A stretch of 15,480 nucleotides of DNA, taken from positions 1 to 15,480 of the forward strand of contig CAZZZH010000091.1 in assembly GCA_964658445.1 (NCBI GenBank). Direction: 5' to 3'. The stretch is from Ilyomonas sp964658445. Its GTDB lineage: Bacteria; Bacteroidota; Bacteroidia; Chitinophagales; Chitinophagaceae. The position numbers and the translations under genes were made by a program. Shown piece after piece: positions 6,786 to 13,557 of this stretch. The first letter of the stretch is position 1, and each line of letters starts with the position of its first letter. Under the pieces are notes generated by a model that saw nothing but the letters and a program-made list of their open reading frames with translations, was not told where the DNA came from and made no database searches.

Positions 6786-7358
6786 ATGAAAAGAACAACT
6801 GCTTTACTACTGCTTATCACGTTTAACCTTGCTGCTTTTGCACAAACAACATGGAAGAATGACAAGATGCACTCTAAACTTACTTTTACTGTTACGCATT
6901 TAGGTGTATCCGATGTAGATGGTTTGTTTAAAAACTTCGATGCTACAATCACAGCATCTAAACCTGATTTCAGTGATGCTACGTTTGATTTAACTGCCGA
7001 TGCAGCTTCAATTAATACCGACGTAGACATGCGTGATAACGACTTAAGAGGTGATGGCTGGTTTGATGTTCAGAAGTATCCAACCGTTACTTTTAAAAGT
7101 ACTTCATTGGTAAAAAATGGTACGAACAAGTACACATTGAAAGGCAATCTTACGATGCATGGTATAACCAAACCGGTAACGATGGATTTGATCTACAGAG
7201 GTACAATTACAAACCCAATGAGCAAAAAGCAGGATGCGGGTTTTAAACTGACTGGCACGCTAAAACGTTCCGATTTCGGTCTTGGTCCAAAATATCCATC
7301 TGCTATGGTAAGTGAAGAAGTAGAAATAAAAGCAGACGGTGAATTCAGTCCGCAATAA
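6786..7358 (+). CDS. Secreted YceI family protein
   Basis: This 190-residue protein starts with a signal peptide (MKRTTALLLLITFNLAAFAQ), so it should be periplasmic. The mature part matches the YceI lipocalin-like barrel: SKLTFTVTHLGVSDVDGLF at the start, then DMRDNDLRGDGWFDVQKYPT and LTMHGITKPVTM, which are hallmark blocks of the family, and a late SDFGLGPKYPS. Family members with solved structures bind long isoprenoid chains in the barrel; the ligand here is unknown. The length is typical. It lies 22 bp after the oxidoreductase gene and ends before a strong terminator at 7382-7412. Confidence 0.92.
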   Translation: MKRTTALLLLITFNLAAFAQTTWKNDKMHSKLTFTVTHLGVSDVDGLFKNFDATITASKPDFSDATFDLTADAASINTDVDMRDNDLRGDGWFDVQKYPTVTFKSTSLVKNGTNKYTLKGNLTMHGITKPVTMDLIYRGTITNPMSKKQDAGFKLTGTLKRSDFGLGPKYPSAMVSEEVEIKADGEFSPQ

Positions 7359-7381
7359 GAGAATATTTTTATACTGAATCG

Positions 7382-7412
7382 AAAGGCAGGTAAACCAATT
7401 ACCTGCCTTTTT
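7382..7412 (+). terminator. Rho-independent terminator after yceI, sharing sequence with the maf 3' end
   Basis: AAAGGCAGGTAA (7382-7393) and TTACCTGCCTTT (7399-7410) form a perfect 12-bp stem with a 5-nt loop, followed by more Ts. On the other strand the right arm holds the maf stop codon (7401-7399), so one hairpin can serve both convergent genes. The T-run is better for the plus-strand transcript. Confidence 0.85.
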
Positions 7413-7974
7413 CTATTTGCTGTAATGCTTGTACAACGCGGCTTACAGGCAATCCCATCACGTTATAAAAATCACCACTAACTGATTTAATTCCAACAAC
7501 GCCAATCCACTCCTGAATGGCATAAGCGCCGGCTTTATCGTAAGGCTTGTATTTATCTACATACCATTCAATCTGCTCTTTGCTAATCGGGTGGAAAACA
7601 ACAGAAGTAATATCAGCAAAAGCAATCTCTTCATCGCCATACAATATCACCACGCCGGTAATCACTTCATGTTTTCTGTTTGATAACCGTTGCAAAATTT
7701 CTATCGCATGTTCTTTGTCTTTGGGTTTACCAATGATGGTGTTATCAATTACAACAACGGTATCGGCAGCGAGGATGATCTTATCAAACGAGGATAAAGA
7801 TTGTTTTACTGCTAACGCTTTATTGCGGGCAATATGAACCGGCATATCAGCAATCATCATATCGCTTGGAAAAGCTTCTTCGGCGTGTTTTACCAGTTGC
7901 TCAAACGGCACTTCAGCCCATTCGAGCAACTGCTTTCTGCGAGGTGAACCCGAAGCCAATATAATAGGTTGCAT
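7399..7974 (-). CDS. maf: Maf family nucleotide pyrophosphatase
   Basis: The protein has 191 residues from an ATG at 7974; a TTG two codons upstream is also possible but less likely. Family motifs are LASGSPRR (6-13), the catalytic AADTVVV with D71, GKPKD (82-86) and the C-terminal YDKAGAYAIQEW and GDFYNVMGLPVS. Maf proteins hydrolyse non-canonical or modified nucleoside triphosphates (dTTP/UTP type) and have been linked to septum control; the exact substrate here is not shown. It is the last gene of the run from fdx, 9 bp after the UbiA-like gene, and its stop codon lies within the shared terminator hairpin. Confidence 0.93.
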   Translation of the reverse strand: MQPIILASGSPRRKQLLEWAEVPFEQLVKHAEEAFPSDMMIADMPVHIARNKALAVKQSLSSFDKIILAADTVVVIDNTIIGKPKDKEHAIEILQRLSNRKHEVITGVVILYGDEEIAFADITSVVFHPISKEQIEWYVDKYKPYDKAGAYAIQEWIGVVGIKSVSGDFYNVMGLPVSRVVQALQQIEKGR

Positions 7975-7983
7975 AACCAAAAA

Positions 7984-8916
7984 TCAGGAATAAAATTTAA
8001 TAAAAATCATAGACAAAATACCGGTAAGCATTACCAGTTTTAAGCGGCTGCTAAGCTGGTGGTAATCGCCGGAAGTTTGTGCTGTAAAGAGCCTGCGAAA
8101 TATATTGACAAGTGGCGCAATGATAAATACAACACTGTACAAAGCGCTTAGCCACCAATGAAATTGGAGCACATAAAACTGTAGGCTGATTAGCAACGCA
8201 AGCAGCACCACAAGCCACACAGCGATAAATATTTTGGAAGCGTTTACACCCCACACAATCGGCATGGTGGTGCAGCCGTAACGACGGTCACCTTCCATAT
8301 CTTCAATGTCTTTTATCACTTCTCTTATTAATGAAATGATAAAGGCGAAGCCAGCGTATAATAAGGTATAGCGGGTGATTTTAATGCGACTTACGCCAAG
8401 CGGCGACAATAGGTTTCGGGTCTCGCACCAGGCGATGACAAGCACCGTCCATGCCGTAAGTAAAGAGATTAAAATATTACCAATAAGAAGCTTTTTTTTC
8501 AGCGAAATAGAGTAGGCAAACAGCAGCAATACACAAACAAGATTGGCTACGCTTAGCAGTAAAATTTTGGTAGTAAGATCAAGATAAATACCAATGCCAA
8601 TACCTATTACACTTAACACCAGATGAAACACAATAGCCCACCGGCGCGATATGGTTTTACCAACAATTACTTTAGATGGCTTATTGATTAGATCAATATT
8701 TAAATCGAAATAATCGTTAATGATATAGCCAGCAGCAGCAATAAGAACTGAGGCGATGATGAGCAAAAGCAACGCGGCTCCTTTTACAATGGGTGTATGT
8801 GAAGCGGCTTCGTATACCGGCGTAATAATGCAATAAGCAAACAGCGCCTGCGTGATAGCAATGAACAGTAGATTCTGCCATCGTATCAAGGTAACAAAAG
8901 CACGTAGCTTTTTCAA
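7984..8916 (-). CDS. UbiA family prenyltransferase (geranylgeranylglycerol-phosphate type)
   Basis: This is a polytopic membrane enzyme of about 310 residues with eight or nine hydrophobic spans. The first Asp-rich motif is NDYFDLNID (67-75) and the second is KDIEDMEGD (203-211); both bind Mg-prenyl-diphosphate in UbiA enzymes. Bacteroidota members are usually labelled geranylgeranylglycerol-phosphate geranylgeranyltransferases, but the true acceptor is not settled. I place the start at the TTG at 8916, giving (M)KKLRAFVTLIRWQN, which matches the expected family N-terminus and leaves 13 bp after the HAD gene. The only upstream ATG (8991) would overlap that gene by 62 bp and add 25 polar residues. 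It lies 9 bp before maf. Confidence 0.85.
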   Translation of the reverse strand: MKKLRAFVTLIRWQNLLFIAITQALFAYCIITPVYEAASHTPIVKGAALLLLIIASVLIAAAGYIINDYFDLNIDLINKPSKVIVGKTISRRWAIVFHLVLSVIGIGIGIYLDLTTKILLLSVANLVCVLLLFAYSISLKKKLLIGNILISLLTAWTVLVIAWCETRNLLSPLGVSRIKITRYTLLYAGFAFIISLIREVIKDIEDMEGDRRYGCTTMPIVWGVNASKIFIAVWLVVLLALLISLQFYVLQFHWWLSALYSVVFIIAPLVNIFRRLFTAQTSGDYHQLSSRLKLVMLTGILSMIFIKFYS

Positions 8917-8929
8917 AATAGACTTGTTT

Positions 8930-9451
8930 TTATTGCGATTTGATATGCGTATCGGGAAGCCAGTTGTTATGTAGCGACAATACTTTTTCAATCACATCGC
9001 GCGCGCATCCCTGCCCGCCTTTTTGTGGAGAAATATAATGCGAGATCGCTTTAATTTCATGTGCTGCATCCGAAGGGCAGCAAGCAAGTGCAACGCTTTG
9101 CATCACTTCATAATCAGGTAGGTCATCACCCATGAACAATACTTCTTTGCGCCTGATATTGTTTACCGACATGTATTCTTCTAAACATTCTTTTTTATCG
9201 CTGATGCGCATAAACACATCTTTTACACCCAGCAAATTCAACCGCTCTTTTACCTCGGCTGAATTGCCGCCGGAGATAATCACTACCCGATAATTTTTCT
9301 TTACCGCAAGCTGCAATGCATATCCGTCTTTAATGTTCATGCGGCGCGCCATTACACCATTCGGAAGAATAATAAGATTGCCATCAGTCAGCACGCCATC
9401 CACGTCAAACACAAGCGTAGTAATGGCTTCGAAGCCGGATAAAATATTCAT
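8930..9451 (-). CDS. kdsC: HAD-superfamily phosphatase, KdsC-like (KDO-8-phosphate phosphatase)
   Basis: This 173-residue protein is a HAD enzyme without a large cap. Motif I is FDVDGVLTDG with D16 and D18, motif II is VIISGG (57-62), the motif II/III lysine lies in ISDKKE (83-88), and motif III is FMGDDLPD with D109 and D110. KdsC removes phosphate from 3-deoxy-D-manno-octulosonate 8-phosphate to supply KDO for lipopolysaccharide. Close relatives act on other sugar acids, such as 2-keto-3-deoxynonic acid phosphate, so the substrate is inferred. It starts 12 bp after iscX and precedes the UbiA-like gene. Confidence 0.88.
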   Translation of the reverse strand: MNILSGFEAITTLVFDVDGVLTDGNLIILPNGVMARRMNIKDGYALQLAVKKNYRVVIISGGNSAEVKERLNLLGVKDVFMRISDKKECLEEYMSVNNIRRKEVLFMGDDLPDYEVMQSVALACCPSDAAHEIKAISHYISPQKGGQGCARDVIEKVLSLHNNWLPDTHIKSQ

Positions 9452-9463
9452 TAGCTATCTTCT

Positions 9464-9700
9464 TTATTGATTATCCCGCCACTCATATACCCAGGCGCTT
9501 TGTATCATTTCTAAATGACCTTCGGTGCTTTGTTCGCGCGTTCCTTCAAAATTGGGTATCTGTAAAATCCATTCTAATAAATCGGTGAACCGCAGGCGAT
9601 ATATTTTTCCTTCATTAAAATCATCACCAAAACGCTCGTAGAGTTTCATGGCAATGTCTTCATGGTCGTTCCAGGTAATGGGCGGCTCGAAATGCGGCAT
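9464..9700 (-). CDS. iscX: Fe-S cluster assembly protein IscX
   Basis: This 78-residue protein matches the IscX fold in its acidic pattern: ITWNDHEDIAMKLYERFGDD, then LRFTDLLEWILQIPNFEG and the C-terminal LEMIQSAWVYEW. IscX binds the cysteine desulfurase IscS and iron and tunes Fe-S cluster synthesis. It is about ten residues longer than the E. coli protein, mainly at the N-terminus. The ferredoxin gene lies 19 bp upstream, the same pairing as in proteobacterial isc operons, though iscS, iscU and the chaperones are not in this window. Confidence 0.9.
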   Translation of the reverse strand: MPHFEPPITWNDHEDIAMKLYERFGDDFNEGKIYRLRFTDLLEWILQIPNFEGTREQSTEGHLEMIQSAWVYEWRDNQ

Positions 9701-9719
9701 AACAAAAATGATGTTTAAA

Positions 9720-10055
9720 TTACTCTCCTAAAAATTGTGTCTGGTCGGGTAGCGTTACTTCCACTTCGCCGTCGCCATCCAATAAAACGCACTGGCAGCC
9801 CAGCCGCGAATTAATACGCGGACTAATGGCTCTGTCTATAAAGTCTTCTTCGCGGTCGCTGATCTCTTCAAGGTTGTCCATGCCTTTGTTAACATACAAA
9901 TGGCAGGTACTGCATGCACACACAGCACCGCAGTTATGATGCAGGTCAACATCATTATCTAAACACACTTCCAGCAAACTCTGGTCGGGCTCAATATCGG
10001 TAAGCGTTACAGAATGCATTCCTTTCTGCTCAAAATTTATTTTAATCGTGTACAT
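9720..10055 (-). CDS. fdx: [2Fe-2S] ferredoxin, ISC/adrenodoxin type
   Basis: This 111-residue protein carries the vertebrate-type ferredoxin pattern: C42, C48 and C51 in NCGAVCACSTCHLYV and C87 in SRLGCQCVL are the likely cluster ligands. C46 and C89 are extra cysteines. The acidic stretch DNLEEISDREEDFID between them is typical of partners of ferredoxin reductase and IscS. It supplies electrons for Fe-S cluster assembly. It is the first gene of the five-gene minus-strand run, and iscX follows directly. Upstream is a divergent spacer with a strong palindrome. Start: ATG at 10055. Confidence 0.93.
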   Translation of the reverse strand: MYTIKINFEQKGMHSVTLTDIEPDQSLLEVCLDNDVDLHHNCGAVCACSTCHLYVNKGMDNLEEISDREEDFIDRAISPRINSRLGCQCVLLDGDGEVEVTLPDQTQFLGE

Positions 10056-10135
10056 CCGTTGCTGTTTGGGGCGCGAAAATATTTAAAAACAACTGCATTG
10101 GGTAATAAAGAACGTTTCAACAAAGTAATATGAAT

Positions 10136-10151
10136 TTATTGTTAACAATAA
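10136..10151. promoter_or_regulatory. 16-bp perfect palindrome, candidate operator between fdx and the cellulase gene
   Basis: TTATTGTTAACAATAA reads the same on both strands. It lies 81 bp upstream of the fdx ATG and just before a candidate plus-strand promoter, so a dimeric regulator bound here could control either direction. The regulator is unknown. Confidence 0.6.
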
Positions 10152-10153
10152 TG

Positions 10154-10183
10154 TTGCGTATCCTAAAAATCTTCCTACTTTTA
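10154..10183 (+). promoter_or_regulatory. Candidate promoter for the leader or small RNA before the cellulase gene
   Basis: TTG at 10154-10156 and TACTTTTA at 10176-10183, 19 nt apart, resemble the Bacteroidota -33/-7 pair, with a mismatch at the last -7 base. Transcription would begin near 10190. Confidence 0.35.
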
Positions 10184-10186
10184 TTG

Positions 10187-10256
10187 CGGGTTTTAAACAA
10201 CCCGTTTTCGGTTGCTTGCTTATACATCCCGATGGTTCTCCACCGGGATTTTTTTT
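10187..10256 (+). ncRNA. Candidate short structured RNA or attenuated leader with intrinsic terminator
   Basis: A small hairpin (CGGGTT, loop ttaaac, AACCCG) starts near 10187. It is followed by a terminator-like hairpin at 10226-10249: ATCCCGATGG pairs with CCACCGGGAT across a 4-nt loop with one A:C mismatch, and a run of eight Ts ends at 10256. The order promoter, two hairpins, T-run would yield a transcript of about 65-70 nt. It could be a small RNA or an attenuator in the cellulase leader. No family was recognised. Confidence 0.4.
10226..10256 (+). terminator. Hairpin plus T-run upstream of the cellulase gene
   Basis: This is a 10-bp stem with one mismatch, loop ttct, followed by TTTTTTTT. 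No plus-strand gene precedes it, so it must end either a short RNA or part of the transcripts heading into the downstream gene. Confidence 0.6.
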
Positions 10257-10370
10257 ATCTTTCTTTCCAATACTTTTTTAGGCATTCCTGTTTACATTTT
10301 CGCTGATTGTTTTGTATTAAAAACAGAGGTCTTATTTTACATCTTAATTATAGCTTGTCAATTCTGGTTT

Positions 10371-11327
10371 ATGAAAGTTAAAGTGATTCTGCTCATCTTA
10401 CTTATTTGTTCTTCTTTATTTCTAATGGCACAGTCGGTGAAGCAACATGGCAAGCTGCATGTAAGCGGTACGCAGTTAATGGATGAACACAACCAACCTG
10501 TTGTATTGCGCGGCATGAGCTATGGATGGCATAACCTGTGGCCGCGCTTTTACAACGAACAAAGCGTAGCCTGGCTGGCGAAAGACTGGCACTGCAGTGT
10601 ACTTCGTGCAGCGATGGGAATTGAACTGAATGACAGTGGCTATCTGCATCAGCCCGAATGGTCAACAAATAAGGAAGAAGCGGTTGTCGATGGTGCTATT
10701 AAACAAGGTATTTATGTAATTATCGACTGGCATAGCCACAACATCAAGCTACCAGAAGCCAAAGCTTTTTTTGCAAAGATGGCGAAGCAGTACGGCAAAT
10801 CTCCAAACGTGATTTATGAATTGTTCAACGAGCCGGATTATGAAACTTGGGACAGTGTAAAAATCTATATGCGGCAGGTAATAGATACCATTCGCTCCAT
10901 TGATAAAGACAACGTGATTTTGGTTGGCAATCCACATTGGGATCAGGATATTAATTTAGTTGCCGATAGCCCGTTGACAGGCTATAACAACATTATGTAC
11001 ACAGTACATTTTTATGCCGACACGCACAAACAATACCTGCGCGACCGGTGCGATGCGGCTTTAGCAAAAGGTATCCCTATTTTTATTTCTGAATCAGCCG
11101 GCATGTCAGCTTCCGGTGATGGACCGTTAAATGATGAGGAATGGAACAAATGGATTGCCTGGGCAGAAGACAGAAAAATAAGCTGGATTACATGGAGTGT
11201 ATCTGACAAAGACGAAACCTGTTCTGTACTCAAGAAAACAGCTTCTTCGGACGGCGGCTGGAAAGACAGCGATTTAAAAGAATCTGGTTTGAAAACAAAA
11301 GCCTTATTAAGGAAATACAATCCGTAG
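10371..11327 (+). CDS. Secreted GH5 subfamily 2-like endoglucanase (cellulase)
   Basis: From the ATG at 10371 the protein has 318 residues with a signal peptide (MKVKVILLILLICSSLFLMA, then Q). The longer frame from 10212 would run through a terminator hairpin and is rejected. The single catalytic TIM barrel shows GH5_2 landmarks: LRGMSYGWHN (47-54 region), IDWHSH (118-123), the acid/base E154 in YELFNEP, HFYADTHKQYLRD (213-225), the nucleophile E241 in PIFISESAGMSASGDG, and SWITWSVSDKDET (271-282). The 87-residue spacing of the two glutamates suits the family. It should cut beta-1,4-glucan outside the inner membrane. No carbohydrate-binding module, lipoprotein Cys or secretion-tail domain is visible. 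It converges on smpB with a 3-bp gap. It is isolated rather than part of a SusCD polysaccharide locus. Confidence 0.92.
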   Translation: MKVKVILLILLICSSLFLMAQSVKQHGKLHVSGTQLMDEHNQPVVLRGMSYGWHNLWPRFYNEQSVAWLAKDWHCSVLRAAMGIELNDSGYLHQPEWSTNKEEAVVDGAIKQGIYVIIDWHSHNIKLPEAKAFFAKMAKQYGKSPNVIYELFNEPDYETWDSVKIYMRQVIDTIRSIDKDNVILVGNPHWDQDINLVADSPLTGYNNIMYTVHFYADTHKQYLRDRCDAALAKGIPIFISESAGMSASGDGPLNDEEWNKWIAWAEDRKISWITWSVSDKDETCSVLKKTASSDGGWKDSDLKESGLKTKALLRKYNP

Positions 11328-11330
11328 TAC

Positions 11331-11774
11331 TTATTTCAGAAACCGTTTTATCTCACGGTCAGTATCTCGTTTCTTAATGCTCTCCCGCTTGTCGTGTGTT
11401 TTTTTACCACGTCCTAAACCGATCTCCACTTTTACTAAGTTCTTTTCATTCAAAAAAACTTTAAGTGGCACAATGGTAAAGCCGCGTTCTTTGGTAGCGG
11501 CCTGCAAGCGTTTTAACTCACGGGAAGTCAGCAATAATTTTCTATCGTGAACAGCAATGTGATTGTTGGTGGTACCCAACGCATACTCGGCAATGTACAT
11601 GCCACGCAGCCACAAGCCACTTTTTTCAAACAGACAAAAGCTGTCGTTAAAACTCACTTTTCCTTCACGGATCGATTTTACTTCGGTGCCCAGCAATGCA
11701 ATACCTGCCACATATTTATCGTCTATTTGGTAATTGAAATATGCCTGCCGGTTGTTCATTTCTTTCGCTGCCAT
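11331..11774 (-). CDS. smpB: SsrA-binding protein SmpB
   Basis: This 147-residue protein has the usual SmpB length. Typical blocks are NRQAYFNYQIDDKYVAGI, ALLGTEVKSIREGKVSFNDS, ERGFTIVPLKVFLNEKNLVK, then VEIGLGRGKKTHDKRESIKK and the basic tail RDTDREIKRFLK, which enters the ribosomal decoding centre. It binds tmRNA and rescues stalled ribosomes by trans-translation. The tmRNA gene is not seen in this window. It starts with an ATG at 11774, stands alone, and converges with the cellulase gene. Confidence 0.97.
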   Translation of the reverse strand: MAAKEMNNRQAYFNYQIDDKYVAGIALLGTEVKSIREGKVSFNDSFCLFEKSGLWLRGMYIAEYALGTTNNHIAVHDRKLLLTSRELKRLQAATKERGFTIVPLKVFLNEKNLVKVEIGLGRGKKTHDKRESIKKRDTDREIKRFLK

Positions 11775-11870
11775 GTTTTTCTTTTAAAGGGAGGGCAAAG
11801 GTGAGATAAATTACGCTGTAAACAGAAACCGAAAAGCACTTTTCAGTAAGAAGGTTAATGCGGCTTTACA

Positions 11871-11916
11871 ATAAAACAAAAGGCAGTTATCAGATGATAA
11901 CTGCCTTTTGTTTTAT
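11871..11916. terminator. 22-bp perfect inverted repeat, terminator after the glutamine synthetase gene
   Basis: Positions 11871-11892 and 11895-11916 are exact reverse complements separated by two bases. The GC-containing core is GGCAGTTATCA, with A-rich and T-rich outer arms, so each strand has a stem followed by Ts. It lies 39 bp past the glutamine synthetase stop codon and would end that transcript before smpB. Confidence 0.85.
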
Positions 11917-11954
11917 AAAACCCCGCTATTATATTATTTTATGCCAAACCTTAT

Positions 11955-12962
11955 TTATACAACTGCCGATTTTACTGTCTTAATAATTCGTGCCGCTACT
12001 TTGTAAGGATCAGCAGCCGAATTAGGACGACGATCTTCCAAATAGCCTTTCCAGCCACGTTGCACGGTAGCCAGCGGGATGCGGATAGAAGCGCCGCGGT
12101 CAGATACACCATAACTATAATCATTAATAGAGGCCGTTTCATGCTTACCTGTTAAGCGCAGTTCGTTATCGGCGCCATATACAGCAATGTGTTCTTTTAC
12201 TACCGGGCGGAAAGCTTCACATATCTTATCATAGGTTTCTTTATTGCCGGCAGTACGCAAAACAGAGTTGGAAAAATTAGCGTGCATGCCCGAGCCATTC
12301 CAATCGAGAGCACCTAAAGGTTTGCAATGCCAGTTGATAGCAACATTATATTTCTCGCCAATTCTTTCTAACAAGTAACGTCCAATCCACATCTGATCGC
12401 CGGCTTCTTTTGCGCCTTTGGCAAAAATCTGAAACTCCCATTGACCGGCTGCTACTTCGGCATTGATACCTTCTACATTCAAACCCGCTTCTAAACAAGC
12501 ATCCAAATGTTCTTCTACAATATCTCTCCCAAAAGCATTCTTTGCGCCGACAGAGCAATAGTAAGGACCTTGCGGACCAGGATAACCTCCTTCGGGAAAT
12601 CCTAGTGGCTTATTGGTTTCCGGATTCCAGAGGAAATACTCCTGCTCGAAACCAAACCAGAAATCATTATCATCATCTTCAATAGTGGCGCGTCCATTAG
12701 ATGGATGCGGTGTTCCATCGGCACTCAACACTTCGCACATCACCAGGTAAGCATCAATCCGCTGAGGATCTTTACACAGGAAAACAGGTTTCAAAACGCA
12801 GTCGGAAGATCCACCAGGTGCTTGCTCTGTTGAGGAACCATCGAAGCTCCAGTTGGGACAATCTTCCAAATTGCCGCCGAAGTCTTTTTCGATTTTGGTT
12901 TTGCTTCTCAGGCTTTGTGTGGGTTTGTAGCCGTCGAGCCAGATGTACTCTAATTTTGCCAT
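11955..12962 (-). CDS. glnII: Glutamine synthetase, type II (eukaryote-like short form)
   Basis: This 335-residue enzyme is much shorter than the roughly 470-residue GSI or 720-residue GSIII forms, and its blocks are those of GSII: NWSFDGSSTEQAPGGSSDCV (37-56), WFGFEQEYFLW with metal-binding EQE (106-108), INAEVAAGQWEFQI (167-179), NWHCKPLG (210-217), GSGMHANFSN (223-232) and YGVSDRGASIRIP (284-296). It joins ammonium to glutamate using ATP in the cytoplasm. The porin and ammonium transporter genes diverge from it across a 595-bp spacer, giving a nitrogen-assimilation locus. A clear promoter lies 50-80 bp upstream, and a strong inverted-repeat terminator follows. Start: ATG at 12960-12962. 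Confidence 0.95.
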   Translation of the reverse strand: MAKLEYIWLDGYKPTQSLRSKTKIEKDFGGNLEDCPNWSFDGSSTEQAPGGSSDCVLKPVFLCKDPQRIDAYLVMCEVLSADGTPHPSNGRATIEDDDNDFWFGFEQEYFLWNPETNKPLGFPEGGYPGPQGPYYCSVGAKNAFGRDIVEEHLDACLEAGLNVEGINAEVAAGQWEFQIFAKGAKEAGDQMWIGRYLLERIGEKYNVAINWHCKPLGALDWNGSGMHANFSNSVLRTAGNKETYDKICEAFRPVVKEHIAVYGADNELRLTGKHETASINDYSYGVSDRGASIRIPLATVQRGWKGYLEDRRPNSAADPYKVAARIIKTVKSAVV

Positions 12963-13557
12963 GTCAGTTTTTGTTTGATGAATAATTTTATTATGTTAGT
13001 CGAAAATAGAAACAAATTTATTACAACAATGCTGTTTGCAAAAATTTTCACTCATTTGATAAATTTATAGATATTATTTACCCTCTTCGATAGATACTAG
13101 CTTCTTCTTTTTCTTTTAATAAATTTCACCTTAGTCATTTTAAAAAACAAGGTGGGAATATTGAATTTTTATAAAATTTATTTTAATATTAGTAAAAGAA
13201 TAACTTAATTTAGATTTTTTCAAAACTTTTAGAAAAACGTGCATTGAAAATTGAATTATCAGCATTGTTTATTTAATTTGCTTCATCAATAACACACATA
13301 ACAGAACTTATCAATAACAAGGAAAACTAGAAAACTAATAGCACAGAGACAAATAATTAAGCAGAGACTTTTAGCTAATCAATTTTTTCATTCACATTTA
13401 TTTAAAAAAAATAACTTCTAATAAGCAATATTGGATGTTAACTGAATAAGGAGCAAAATATCTACCTGTTTCGGAGAGCATGTAGTAAAAGCTAATTCCA
13501 TTTCTAACTTTTGCCAGCCAGTAAGTTTTTTTATTATTTACCAAAAACAAAGTTTCA
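12963..13557. other. AT-rich intergenic region between glutamine synthetase and porin genes
   Basis: This stretch of 595 bases has no supportable gene. GC is roughly 25%, lower than anything else in the window. It holds the glutamine synthetase promoter at its left end. I see no clear promoter for the porin gene, no terminator and no sigma-54 element. A near-repeat atcaataaca occurs at about 13284 and 13307. A minus-strand open frame at 13398-13598 overlaps the porin start and looks non-coding. Confidence 0.6.
13013..13042 (-). promoter_or_regulatory. Bacteroidota-type promoter of the glutamine synthetase gene
   Basis: On the minus strand TTTG (13042-13039) is followed after 18 nt by TAAATTTG (13020-13013), an exact TAnnTTTG -7 element. 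Transcription would start near 13007, giving a leader of about 45 nt before the ATG. Confidence 0.65.

Noticed and set aside
8917..8991. ATG at 8991 as start of the prenyltransferase
   Set aside because: It overlaps the HAD gene by 62 bp and adds a polar segment not expected before the first family block; the TTG at 8916 fits better.
10212..10370. N-terminal extension of the cellulase frame
   Set aside because: It would run through a hairpin and T-run terminator, while the ATG at 10371 begins a textbook signal peptide.
12963..13557. Sigma-54 promoter for the porin-amt operon
   Set aside because: No GG-N10-GC element with the surrounding consensus was found on either strand; a TGGC near 13515 lacks the partner box.
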